Source: Scatomorpha sp964345235 (GTDB taxonomy: Bacteria > Bacillota > Clostridia > Oscillospirales > Oscillospiraceae). From it: a stretch of DNA of 14,111 bases. The notes beneath the pieces are model-generated. The model was given only the letters and a program-made list of their open reading frames with translations. It was not told where the DNA came from and did no database searches. Below are positions 7,453 to 14,111 of this stretch, piece after piece (positions within the stretch are counted from its first letter, which is position 1; each line of letters opens with the position of its first letter). The stretch spans positions 1 to 14,111 of the forward strand of contig CAYFQE010000023.1 of the NCBI GenBank assembly GCA_964345235.1, read 5' to 3'. The position numbers were made by a program, and so were the translations under genes.

Positions 7453-8152
7453 CGCCTTTACTCTGCATCAGAAAAATTTTTCCTGTGTCGCTTTTTAAAT
7501 ATTCATCTCGTGTGCCGAAAAAAATCGTTGCACCTATATGTAGGATATGGTCGGCATAGCAGACGGCTGCCGCAATGTCGTGAGAAATCATGATAATGGT
7601 TATGCCCTCGCGGTTTAGTTCCTCAATCAGGTCGTACATTTCCGAAGCGGCTTTCGGATCGAGCCCCGATACCGGTTCGTCGAGCAGTAAAAGCTTTTGT
7701 GTCGCACATAATGCCCTGGCCAAAAGAACTCTCTGCTGCTGTCCGCCCGATAATTCCCTGTAACAACGATTTTTTAGGGATGTTATTCCCATACGCCGCA
7801 TGTTTTCTTCGGCAAGTTGCTTTTCTTCTTTTTTATAAAACGGTCTGAGACCGCAACACCCCTGGCATCCGGAGAGAACTATTTCTCTCACGGATGCGGG
7901 AAAGTCCTTCTGCACATCGGTCTGCTGAGGTAAGTAGCCTATTTCGTTTTTCTTAAGCCCATCGCCAATCAGAATATCCCCGCCAATCGGCTCTTGGAGA
8001 TTGAGCAGAGTTTTAATAAGTGTGGTTTTGCCGGAGCCGTTTTCTCCCACTATGCAGAGATAATCCCCTTTTTTCACAGAGAAATTAATGCCCTCTGCAA
8101 TAGTGTGCGAATCATAGCCAAGCGACAGATTTCGAACTGTGATTAAGTCCAT
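7433..8152 (-). CDS. znuC: Zinc ABC transporter ATP-binding protein (ZnuC/AdcC-like)
   Basis: Cytoplasmic ATPase that powers metal import. All ABC motifs are present in 239 residues: Walker A GENGSGKTT 36-44, Q-loop in YLPQQ 73-77, signature LSGGQQQR 134-141, Walker B LLLLDEP 154-160, D-loop SGLD, and switch H191 in ISHD. A Cys cluster, SGCQGCCGLRPF (about 94-105), corresponds to the place where ZnuC-like ATPases often have GRxxR-type sequence. The ATG is preceded by AGGAAG (8158-8163), which overlaps the znuA stop codon region; the spacing from znuA is only 9 bp. The order znuA-znuC-znuB is the standard order of the zinc operon. Confidence 0.94.
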   Translation of the reverse strand: MDLITVRNLSLGYDSHTIAEGINFSVKKGDYLCIVGENGSGKTTLIKTLLNLQEPIGGDILIGDGLKKNEIGYLPQQTDVQKDFPASVREIVLSGCQGCCGLRPFYKKEEKQLAEENMRRMGITSLKNRCYRELSGGQQQRVLLARALCATQKLLLLDEPVSGLDPKAASEMYDLIEELNREGITIIMISHDIAAAVCYADHILHIGATIFFGTRDEYLKSDTGKIFLMQSKGGESGDK

Positions 8153-8161
8153 AGCCGCTTC

Positions 8162-9196
8162 CTACTTCAGCGCATCCTTCAGAACGGATAGGTTTTTCTC
8201 CATTATAGAAAGATAGCTTGCACCGCTTTGAACATCTTTTGCTGTAATTGACTGCATTGAATCCAATGTGAGAATCTTTTGGTCCTTAGATTTCGTATTC
8301 TTTATTATTGTTTCCGCAATCCTGTGATCGCTTCCTTCAATTGTCATAATCGAATGAAGAGAAAGCTCGTCCATCTTCTTTGCAAGGAAGCTGATTGTTT
8401 CAAAATCCGCCTCGGTTTCGGCAGAACAGCCTACAAAGGCGGCATAGTATGAAAGACCGTAATCATCTGTAAGATAGCGGAACGGAAAACGATCTCCGAA
8501 AAGAAGCGTGGAAACACCCGCGCCCGAAACAACAGCCTTATATTCCGCATCGAGAGCGTTAAGCCTTTCGATATAAGCTTCGGAATTCTTTTTGTAGATA
8601 TCCACATTTTTAGAATCAAGCGCCTGGATTGCCTTGGAAATTTTTTCTGCAAGTAAAGATGCATTGCGGAGGGACAGCCAAACATGCTCGTCATACTCGG
8701 CTTCCTCTCCCTCGTGCTCGTGCTCATGCTCGTGCTCCTCACCGTGTTGCTCTTCACCGTCTGCATGGGCATGGTCATGGTCCTCTTCCTGCATACCCTC
8801 AACCATTTCTTCCTCTTTGACAGAATTTCCAAGTACTTCCATAAGATTTATTACAAGCATGTCCTCATTTTTTGCCTGTTGCAAGGTTTTTTCGACCCAT
8901 GCATCAGATTCCCCTCCTACATAGATAAAAATGTCGCAGTTGGAAATCTTTAAAATATCATCGGCAGAGGGCTGAAAGCTGTGGAGATCGACGCCTTTGT
9001 CTAAGAGCATTGTCACCTCAGCGTTCGATGGATTATTTCCGAGAATGTTCATCACCCAATCATATTGAGGAAAAATTGTAGTAACTATTTTAAGCTTGTT
9101 AGAACCTTCTGCAGTTTCATTTTTCTCGTAATTGCAAGCGGAAAGACAGCCGATGATTAAAGCGGCAAATACAAAAATGGATATATATTTTTTCAA
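8162..9196 (-). CDS. znuA: Metal (zinc) ABC transporter substrate-binding lipoprotein
   Basis: Membrane-anchored receptor that captures the metal outside the cell and hands it to ZnuB. The start is TTG 9196, 9 nt after GGAGG (9205-9209); this gives a signal peptide LKKYISIFVF... with lipobox LSAC (lipid-modified C21), 344 residues in all. The open frame continues upstream to 9247, but that extension has no ribosome site and would bury the signal peptide. Ligand candidates are H72 in DLHSFQPS and H171 in DEHVWLS. Between them is a His/Glu-rich loop (about 137-168) with eight histidines in HxH pattern, typical of zinc rather than manganese receptors. The third classical His region reads FGDRFPFRYL (about 233-242) without a His, a pattern I recall from clostridial members. 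Stop to znuC start: 9 bp. Confidence 0.93.
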   Translation of the reverse strand: MKKYISIFVFAALIIGCLSACNYEKNETAEGSNKLKIVTTIFPQYDWVMNILGNNPSNAEVTMLLDKGVDLHSFQPSADDILKISNCDIFIYVGGESDAWVEKTLQQAKNEDMLVINLMEVLGNSVKEEEMVEGMQEEDHDHAHADGEEQHGEEHEHEHEHEGEEAEYDEHVWLSLRNASLLAEKISKAIQALDSKNVDIYKKNSEAYIERLNALDAEYKAVVSGAGVSTLLFGDRFPFRYLTDDYGLSYYAAFVGCSAETEADFETISFLAKKMDELSLHSIMTIEGSDHRIAETIIKNTKSKDQKILTLDSMQSITAKDVQSGASYLSIMEKNLSVLKDALK

Positions 9197-9202
9197 AATA
9201 AA

Positions 9203-9290
9203 AACCTCCGTAAACTTTTTAAATTTGAGCGTAAAACGCAAGGGCAAATCGAAAGCCCGAAATGATTGCAGTTCGCCCTTTGAGGAGGTT
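9203..9290 (-). promoter_or_regulatory. Possible znuA leader structure masking its ribosome site
   Basis: In the minus-strand RNA, AACCUCC (9290-9284) is complementary to GGAGGUU (9209-9203), which is the znuA ribosome site. Between them a second hairpin pairs AAGGGCGAA (9280-9272) with UUUGCCCUU (9248-9240), nine pairs with one G-U. The two stems are nested. They could tune translation of znuA relative to the gene before it; this is inferred from complementarity only. Confidence 0.4.
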
Positions 9291-9293
9291 ATT

Positions 9294-9605
9294 TCAATTA
9301 TTCAATCTGACTTTTCTCGAAACTATCGTTTCATGCATGAATTCGGACGCAAAAACAAACGCGAAAACAGTCAAAAAAACGAGCAGAAAAGCTGTCGCTA
9401 TCTTCAATACCGTTTCATCAGCAACTTGACGAATAGCCTTTTCACAGTATCTTATGCAGACACAAATATGGCAATGTTCGCCGATACAATCATGTTTTGA
9501 CTCTACAGCAATATAGAAAGAAGAAAAGAACATTATAGCAAGCATTACAAATACCATAACGCCTGCCGCAAATCTTTTATATTTTGATATAATCGGGTTT
9601 TGCAT
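9294..9605 (-). CDS. Small Cys/His-rich membrane protein at the head of the zinc operon
   Basis: A 103-residue protein with two predicted membrane helices (about 12-33 and 66-87). Between them is a loop with HDCIGEHCHICVCIRYC (38-54), holding five Cys and three His. This spacing suggests a metal site, and the placement as first gene of the znu operon suggests that the metal is zinc. If the N-terminus (KYKR) is inside by the positive-inside rule, the loop faces out. I recall similar short proteins with HDCxGxxCxIC next to clostridial metal transporters, but no function is known to me. ATG 9605 follows AAGGAAG (about 9612-9618). The gene is 97 bp upstream of znuA and about 40 bp downstream of the operon promoter. 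It is not a shadow: the opposite strand shows nothing coherent. Confidence 0.75.
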   Translation of the reverse strand: MQNPIISKYKRFAAGVMVFVMLAIMFFSSFYIAVESKHDCIGEHCHICVCIRYCEKAIRQVADETVLKIATAFLLVFLTVFAFVFASEFMHETIVSRKVRLNN

Positions 9606-9643
9606 TCCGCTTCTTCCTTGCGCTAATATGAGAATCGCTTTAA

Positions 9644-9672
9644 TTTATACTCCCTATATTACATTTTGTCAA
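9644..9672 (-). promoter_or_regulatory. Sigma-A promoter of the zinc operon
   Basis: On the minus strand, TTGACA (9667-9672), a 17-bp spacer and TATAAA (9644-9649) form a near-consensus promoter. It lies about 40 bp before the small membrane protein ATG, and its -35 overlaps the end of the SWIM remnant. A Zur operator would be expected nearby. The GCGATTCTCATATTAGCGC stretch (9615-9633) has weak symmetry but is not a convincing box. Confidence 0.75.
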
Positions 9673-9936
9673 CCAACTCGCCAACGATTCCTCATTTCCT
9701 CCAGCTCAACCCAAGCTTCGAAAAGCCGCTCTCGAAGCTCTGCCTTGGAAAGTTTATTTATTTCCTTTTTTATTTCTTCATAATGCTCTTGTTCTCTCGC
9801 CTCTTCCTTCGCTTCCCGATACAAGTCCGCCATAAATTCCCTGCCCCGTTTGTTCCCAGAAAATAACCTTTTTTTCGTTGTAGTAGTCCATACCTTTCCA
9901 AATAGAACTCTCACCGGCAGTTTCAATTAATCCCAT
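9669..9936 (-). pseudogene. SWIM zinc-finger protein remnant with internal deletion and frameshift
   Basis: Two frames each hold part of what looks like one protein. Frame A starts at ATG 9936, 8 nt after AAAGG, and reads MGLIETAGESSIWKGMDYY..., then GQGIYGGLVSGSEG before a stop. This matches the N-terminus of SWIM-domain proteins (W.G..Y....V..., then VSGSE). Frame B continues from about 9830 as YREAKEEAREQEHYEE, and ends KLSKAELRERLFEAWVELEE (stop at 9669-9671), matching the C-terminal tail of the same family. The middle, which in relatives carries the CxC...CxH zinc site, is absent. The two frames overlap on the same bases near VSGSE/YREAKE, as expected for a deletion at a short repeat. 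An alternative is an unrelated 85-residue protein in frame B. The family match rests on my memory of clostridial SWIM proteins. Confidence 0.6.
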
Positions 9937-9996
9937 AATTATCGCCTTTCCTTATTTTAACGGATTTATCGAAAGTTTTTCACACAAGTCACTTAG

Positions 9997-10791
9997 TTAT
10001 ATTTCCAAAACATCCCCGCAGGAAATATAGTCCAGGTGTTTCATCTTTTTCGACAAATAGTCAAACGCCTTTTCGCCCGTGCAGTGGCAGGTGTAAAACT
10101 TTGTGTTTTCATAACTCTCCAGTTCGGCTGAAATATCATCCAAGAGCGCATCAGCTACGGTCTTTTTTGCAGTGGGGTTATACAAATGAAAGCCCCCTAT
10201 GCAGATATCGGGCTTATACTTTGCCGCTTTTTCCATTATATTGGTAACTCCGGCATGTCCGCAGCCCAAGATAAGAGCTATTTTTTCTTCCGAGATTATC
10301 AAATTCTGCTCGTGCAAAAACTTATCTCTGCCGTTTTTATCATAAAGCGAATCGTTGGCGGAAGAGCGCAGTTTGTCCGTATCGGTCACCGTAAATAAAA
10401 ACAGCTCATCATCAATTTTATAGTCGCCCTCAAGGAGCTTCACTTGTCTGTGATTCTTAAGACTGCCATCGAGGCCTATCGGAACTTTTACAAGCAGGAC
10501 CTTACTGAAATAGGGTTCGAATGCCGCCTTTTGCACATAAACATTTGCATCGCTGTTTATCTCCAAAAAACTTTTTAATGCGCCGCCGTGATCGTAGTGC
10601 CCGTGAGAAATAATCACCGTGTCTGCTTTCGAAAGGTCTATACCCATTTTTGCGGCATTTTCAAACACCGTATCGTCGGGCCCCAAGTCGAACAGTATTT
10701 TATGCCGCTTTGTTTCTATATAAAAAGAAAGTCCGTGTTTGGCCTTAAGTCCCGATTTTGCGGTGTTTTCCACCAATGCGCTTATTTTCAT
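9997..10791 (-). CDS. Metallo-beta-lactamase fold hydrolase (COG1237-like)
   Basis: A 264-residue soluble metallohydrolase. The metal site is visible: HGHYDHGG (H63, H65, D67, H68), H179 in GCGHAG, and H202 in GGFHL. The overall pattern (KILFDLGPD near 31-39, DTVIISHGHYDHGG, ILGCGHAG, GGFHL, then TCHCTGEKA at 234-242) fits the group annotated as dihydropterin-ribofuranosyl-aminobenzene phosphate synthase-like MBL proteins. That name comes from an archaeal methanopterin enzyme and is unlikely to be the true role in a clostridium. ATG 10791 follows GGGGGA (about 10800-10805). It diverges from argG across a 444-bp region and lies 60 bp upstream of the SWIM remnant on the same strand. Confidence 0.9.
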   Translation of the reverse strand: MKISALVENTAKSGLKAKHGLSFYIETKRHKILFDLGPDDTVFENAAKMGIDLSKADTVIISHGHYDHGGALKSFLEINSDANVYVQKAAFEPYFSKVLLVKVPIGLDGSLKNHRQVKLLEGDYKIDDELFLFTVTDTDKLRSSANDSLYDKNGRDKFLHEQNLIISEEKIALILGCGHAGVTNIMEKAAKYKPDICIGGFHLYNPTAKKTVADALLDDISAELESYENTKFYTCHCTGEKAFDYLSKKMKHLDYISCGDVLEI

Positions 10792-10993
10792 AAAATTGTC
10801 CCCCGTATACTATATATTTTAAGCAACAGTTTTTACCTATATTTTTTTACAATCCTCAAAAGAGAATTGTTTTTTCATTTTCGGCAAAAATCACTGCAAT
10901 CGCTTTAAAATCCTTATATATGCAATAGTAAAACAGCGCAATTAAAAAGTAAAGCAAAAGTGCCAAAACTGCGATTTATAATTTTCAATATTT

Positions 10994-11009
10994 ATGCATA
11001 AAAATACAT
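10994..11009 (+). promoter_or_regulatory. ARG box 1 (ArgR/AhrC operator)
   Basis: ATGCATAAAAATACAT is palindromic with one mismatch and matches the general TGNATWWWWATNCA arginine-repressor site at every fixed base (10995-11008). It touches the -35 of the argG promoter candidate, so binding would block RNA polymerase. Confidence 0.72.
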
Positions 11010-11037
11010 TGCTTTTTATTCCGAAATAGGTTATCAT
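11009..11037 (+). promoter_or_regulatory. argG promoter candidate P1
   Basis: TTGCTT (11009-11014), a 17-bp spacer and TATCAT (11032-11037), next to ARG box 1. The predicted leader would be about 190 nt long. Confidence 0.55.
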
Positions 11038-11106
11038 GTTGCAACACCGAAAATATTGGTGTAAATGTAGGCGTTTTATAGAATCTAAAACAGAAAAAGC
11101 AGACTC

Positions 11107-11134
11107 TTGGCAGACGGAAAAGAAAGTTTAATAT
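11107..11134 (+). promoter_or_regulatory. argG promoter candidate P2
   Basis: TTGGCA (11107-11112), a 16-bp spacer and TAATAT (11129-11134). The -10 abuts ARG box 2. It would give a leader of about 95 nt. It is weaker evidence than P1 but explains the position of the second operator. Confidence 0.35.
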
Positions 11135-11150
11135 GTATAAATATTCGCAT
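11133..11150 (+). promoter_or_regulatory. ARG box 2 (ArgR/AhrC operator)
   Basis: TGTATAAATATTCG (11134-11147) matches the TGNATWWWWATNCA pattern except for the last base. It lies 126 bp (centre to centre about 139 bp) downstream of ARG box 1. Paired operators allow a repressor hexamer to loop DNA, as known for AhrC/ArgR. Confidence 0.6.
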
Positions 11151-11235
11151 CTGCATGGGCGAGAGTTGCTTGAAACAAAGCTTTTATGCGCCAATTTTTG
11201 ATAAGAGCAATTAATCAATTCAAGGAGATTTTAAA

Positions 11236-12465
11236 ATGAAAAAAGAGGACATCAAAAAAATCGTATTGGCCTATTCCGGCGGTTTAGACACCTCCGTCAT
11301 CATATATTGGCTTAAAGAGAACTACCCCGGCTGTGAAGTCATAGCCGTTGCCGCAAATGTGGGCCAGCAAGACGAGCTGGACGGCTTAGAAGAAAAGGCC
11401 CTAAAAACCGGCGCTTCCAAGTGCTATATTTTGGACTTGGTCGATGAATATGTTGAAGAATATATTCTCCCCTGCCTAAAGGCGGGCGCCGATTACGAAG
11501 GCTACTTGCTGGGCACGGCCAACGCAAGACCCCTTATTGCCAAGCATTTGGTTAAAGTTGCACAGCTCGAGGGTGCCGATGCCATCGCTCACGGCTGCAC
11601 GGGCAAGGGCAACGATCAGGTCAGGTTCGAGCTTGCGCTTCGCCACTTTGCGCCGAATATGCACATAATTGCACCCTGGAGAGAGTGGGAGCTTAAATCC
11701 CGAGAAGATGAAATCGCCTACGCCAAGGCCCATGACATAAAGCTTAAAATCAGCTCCGAGACTAACTATTCCAAAGACAAGAACATTTGGCATCTCTCGC
11801 ACGAGGGCTTGGATTTGGAAAACCCCGCAAATGAGGCTCAAATTAGAAAAGAGGGCTTTTTGGAGATGTCGGTATCCCCCATGGATGCTCCTGACGAGCC
11901 CGAGTTCCTCAGCTTAGAGTTTAATCAGGGAGTTCCCACAGCGCTAAACGGCGAGGCCATGTCCTTAACCGACATAGTTTTAAAGCTGAACGCACTGGGC
12001 GGAAAGCACGGCATCGGCATTTTAGACCTTGTGGAAAATCGTTTGGTCGGCATGAAGTCCAGAGGCATTTACGAAACGCCCGCAGGCTCCATATTATATG
12101 AAGCTCATAAAATTTTAGAGTCCATAACACTCGATAAAGACACCAAGCACGAGAAAGACCGTGTGGCCCTGCGTTACGGCGAACTGGTATATAACGGTTT
12201 TTGGTTCGGCCGCTTAAAGAAGGCTCTGGACGCTTTTGTAGATGTCACCCAAGAGCGGGTGACGGGCAAGGTGAGCCTGCGTTTATATAAGGGCAATATT
12301 CTAAATGCCGGCGTAAGCAGTCCTTATTCTTTATACAGCGAAGAGGTTGCAACCTTCGGCGAGAGCGACTACAATCATAAAGATGCCGAAGGCTTCATAA
12401 AGCTGTACGGCCTGCAGAGCACAATGGAAGCGACAATGCTCGCAGCTTTAGGAGAGGAAGAATAG
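11236..12465 (+). CDS. argG: Argininosuccinate synthase
   Basis: Joins citrulline and aspartate with ATP to give argininosuccinate, the step before last in arginine synthesis, in the cytosol as a tetramer. The 409 residues match the family length. The N-terminal PP-loop SGGLDTS is at 14-20. The GCTGKGNDQVRFE block (from residue 120) binds citrulline/aspartate, and SPWREWEL-like sequence is seen as APWREWEL. Further conserved blocks are ETNYSKDKNIWHLSHEG and KSRGIYETPAG. The ATG is preceded by AAGGAG (11222-11227) 8 nt upstream. It forms an operon with argH, 6 bp downstream. Two ARG-box-like sites upstream suggest repression by ArgR/AhrC when arginine is plentiful. Confidence 0.98.
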   Translation: MKKEDIKKIVLAYSGGLDTSVIIYWLKENYPGCEVIAVAANVGQQDELDGLEEKALKTGASKCYILDLVDEYVEEYILPCLKAGADYEGYLLGTANARPLIAKHLVKVAQLEGADAIAHGCTGKGNDQVRFELALRHFAPNMHIIAPWREWELKSREDEIAYAKAHDIKLKISSETNYSKDKNIWHLSHEGLDLENPANEAQIRKEGFLEMSVSPMDAPDEPEFLSLEFNQGVPTALNGEAMSLTDIVLKLNALGGKHGIGILDLVENRLVGMKSRGIYETPAGSILYEAHKILESITLDKDTKHEKDRVALRYGELVYNGFWFGRLKKALDAFVDVTQERVTGKVSLRLYKGNILNAGVSSPYSLYSEEVATFGESDYNHKDAEGFIKLYGLQSTMEATMLAALGEEE

Positions 12466-12471
12466 AAATTC

Positions 12472-13851
12472 ATGGCCAAGCTCTGGGAAGGTATAACAGA
12501 CGGCACACAAGATGCCGTTGCAGAGGATTTTAACGCCTCGATTCGAGTGGATAAGCGCATGTTCGAAGAGGACATTCTGGGCAGTATCGCTCATGTCACC
12601 ATGCTCGGAAAAGTCGGCGTAATAGAGGAAAAAGAGTCTCAGCTTATATCCGAGACTCTCGCCTGCATGCTTGACGAAATTAAAAGCGGCAAGCTTGTCA
12701 TCACTAATGACACCGAAGATATCCACAGCTTTGTCGAGCTTGAACTTACCGCTCGATTGGGCGACTTGGGGAAAAAACTGCACACTGCCAGAAGCCGAAA
12801 CGATCAGGTAGCTCTGGACTTGCGCCTTAATTTGATGAAAGAAATTAAAACACTTGCCGCTCTTGCCGAAAATCTGCAAACAGCTCTTCTGTTTCAAGCT
12901 AATGAGCATGTCGAAACCATTATGCCGGGCTATACCCACCTGCAAAGAGCCCAGCCCGTCTCTTTTGCTCAGCACCTTATGGCATATGTGGAAATGCTCG
13001 AGCGCGACAAGGAGCGCTTAATTCAAACCTATGAGCGCACAGCCGTTTCACCTCTGGGGGCGGCCGCCTTGGCAGGCACCTCCTATCCCATAAATAGGCA
13101 AATGACGGCCGAGCTGCTGGGCATGAGCGGAGTTTCTAAAAACAGCATGGATGCGGTTTCGGACAGGGACTTTGTTTTGGAGCTTGCGTCCGACTTGGCC
13201 ATTCTTATGATGCACCTCTCCAGACTTTCGGAAGAGATTATCTTGTGGTCGGGCTTTGAGTTCGGCTTTATATCTTTAAACGACAACTACAGCACCGGCT
13301 CTTCCATAATGCCGCAGAAGAAAAACCCCGACATGGCGGAGCTTATCCGAGGCAAAAGCGGCCGTGTATTTGGAAACCTCATGGCTCTTTTAAGCGTGAT
13401 GAAAGGGCTCCCCTTGGCCTATAACAAAGACATGCAAGAGGATAAAGAGCTGATTTTTTCCTCGGTAGACACGGCAAAGGTCTGTTTGGAAGTTGCCACA
13501 GGCATGATAAAAACAATGAAAGCAAAGTCCGATAACATGCGCCAAGCGGCGGCAAAGGGCTTTATAAACGCAACCGATTTGGCCGACTACTTGGTTTCAA
13601 AGGGTCTTGCCTTTAGAGATGCCTATAAAATATCGGGACAAATTGTGGCGCATTGCATTGAAAAGAATTGCAGTTTAGAAACCTTGGATTTAGATACTTA
13701 TAAGTCCTTCTGCCCTTTAATAGACAAAGGCGTTTATGAAGCGGTAGACCTTTTAGCCTGCTTAAAGCGGCGAAACTCAGAGGGCGGCACAGCCCCCGAA
13801 GCGGTTAAAGCTCAAATTCAGGTTTTTTTGAAGAAGTTAAATCTTCTTTAA
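12472..13851 (+). CDS. argH: Argininosuccinate lyase
   Basis: Splits argininosuccinate into arginine and fumarate, the last step of arginine synthesis, as a homotetramer of the fumarase/aspartase superfamily. The 459 residues are full length. The three superfamily regions are present: HTARSRNDQV (104-113), GYTHLQRAQPVSFAQH with catalytic His at 156, and the signature GSSIMPQKKNPD from 276, whose loop holds the catalytic serine in relatives. The gene starts 6 bp after the argG stop. Its ribosome site is probably GGAGAGGAAG (12451-12460) inside the argG end, a little far from the ATG, so coupling to argG translation is likely. A terminator follows the stop codon directly. Confidence 0.98.
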   Translation: MAKLWEGITDGTQDAVAEDFNASIRVDKRMFEEDILGSIAHVTMLGKVGVIEEKESQLISETLACMLDEIKSGKLVITNDTEDIHSFVELELTARLGDLGKKLHTARSRNDQVALDLRLNLMKEIKTLAALAENLQTALLFQANEHVETIMPGYTHLQRAQPVSFAQHLMAYVEMLERDKERLIQTYERTAVSPLGAAALAGTSYPINRQMTAELLGMSGVSKNSMDAVSDRDFVLELASDLAILMMHLSRLSEEIILWSGFEFGFISLNDNYSTGSSIMPQKKNPDMAELIRGKSGRVFGNLMALLSVMKGLPLAYNKDMQEDKELIFSSVDTAKVCLEVATGMIKTMKAKSDNMRQAAAKGFINATDLADYLVSKGLAFRDAYKISGQIVAHCIEKNCSLETLDLDTYKSFCPLIDKGVYEAVDLLACLKRRNSEGGTAPEAVKAQIQVFLKKLNLL

Positions 13852-13860
13852 GCGCGAACG

Positions 13861-13896
13861 AAAGATAGGAAAGTTTTCACTTCCCTATCTTTTTAT
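13861..13896 (+). terminator. Rho-independent terminator of argGH
   Basis: AAAGATAGG (13861-13869) pairs with CCTATCTTT (13884-13892) over nine base pairs, followed by a T-rich run (TTATT). It lies 10 bp after the argH stop. The stem is short and AT-rich, so it may be only moderately efficient. Confidence 0.7.
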
Positions 13897-14016
13897 TACA
13901 CATACCTATTATTCTTTTTTCATATTACCAAAACTTATCTTTTCATCCAATTTCTAATATGTTTTTTCAAATGATTATTAATTATATCCCATACCTCTGT
14001 AAAACTCCATCATTAT

Positions 14017-14085
14017 ATTCAGTCGAGTTTCAGCTTTCCATTCGGTCATATTTCGGCTTTCTATTCGGTCATATTTTAATTTAGC
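14017..14085. repeat. Three imperfect 23-bp tandem repeats
   Basis: Units start at 14017, 14040 and 14063, each beginning ATTC(A/G)GTC. Units 1 and 2 share the ending GCTTTC(C/T), and units 2 and 3 share ATTCGGTCATATTT; unit 3 decays after that. The pattern resembles the repeated transposase-binding sites near the ends of some insertion sequences (IS21-like ends come to mind), but no transposase lies within the window. The 124 bp before it (13893-14016) hold no supported gene. Confidence 0.65.
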
Positions 14086-14111
14086 TTGTTTTATAAGCTT
14101 TTAAAAAAAGC

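Larger units (their letters stand above)
10792..11235. other. Gene-free divergent regulatory region
   Basis: 444 bp between the MBL gene and argG. It is AT-rich, and only incoherent short frames are found in it. It holds two ARG-box-like operators, two promoter candidates for argG, and the AAGGAG ribosome site (11222-11227). No T-box consensus or tRNA is seen. A short stem, ACACC/GGTGT (11044-11062), lies just after the first promoter. Confidence 0.7.

Noticed and set aside
8629..8953. Several plus-strand frames rich in His, Arg, Ser or Leu/Val
   Set aside because: They come from the low-complexity GAG/CAC repeats that encode the ZnuA His/Glu loop on the other strand.
9615..9650. Possible Zur box near the zinc operon promoter
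   Set aside because: The GCGATTCTCATATTAGCGC stretch has only weak dyad symmetry and does not fit the TCGTAATnATTACGA pattern of Bacillus Zur.
10985..11218. 77-codon minus-strand frame before argG
   Set aside because: Low-complexity Phe/Cys-rich product without a ribosome site, covering the argG operators and promoters.
13896..14103. Short minus-strand frames ending in NHLKKHIRNWMKR and EFYRGMGYN
   Set aside because: They look protein-like and might be the eroded end of a transposase, but neither has a start, a ribosome site or a family match, and the 23-bp repeats shift frame within them.

Overview
The window looks like a scaffold from an uncultured Firmicute, most likely of the class Clostridia, and probably a metagenome-assembled genome. 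Signs of this are a clostridial-type FtsH, GTG and TTG starts placed behind strong AGGAGG-like ribosome sites, ArgR/AhrC-type operators before argGH, and many moderately AT-rich genes. Three runs of exactly 100 N are scaffold gaps. At one of them the contig ends carry the same 55 bases, so that gap is not a real break.

Layout. Positions 1-3621 are all on the minus strand. They hold a DUF362 protein, the 3' end of a Cys-rich gene cut by gap 1, a prolyl-tRNA editing protein (ProXp-ala/PrdX type), and most of ftsH, which runs off the left edge. A divergent promoter region follows. On the plus strand come a nitroreductase, whose tail is lost in gap 2, and an EamA/DMT-type transporter. A perfect 18-bp hairpin at 5498-5541 closes this block and also the operon converging from the other side.

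Positions 5585-9672 on the minus strand are a metal (very probably zinc) uptake operon behind a near-consensus promoter. In order of transcription it holds a small Cys/His-rich membrane protein, ZnuA-type lipoprotein, ZnuC ATPase, ZnuB permease, and a second lipoprotein with an OB-fold-like domain. The last gene overlaps znuB by an ATGA junction, and its frame is broken by a 7-A tract. Removing one A and collapsing the false gap gives an uninterrupted 286-residue lipoprotein with a textbook signal peptide. The znuA ribosome site can pair with a CCUCC stretch about 75 nt upstream.

Upstream of the zinc operon on the same strand are a remnant of a SWIM zinc-finger gene, which has apparently lost its zinc-binding core, and a metallo-beta-lactamase-fold hydrolase. 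A 444-bp gene-free region then carries two ARG-box-like operators and promoter candidates for argG-argH, the last two steps of arginine synthesis. A terminator follows argH. The window ends in AT-rich DNA with three imperfect 23-bp tandem repeats that resemble the end of a mobile element.

Most genes are ordinary housekeeping or transport. The parts that reward attention are the extended zinc operon, its frame-broken lipoprotein and possible leader structure, the SWIM gene deletion, and the assembly artefacts.
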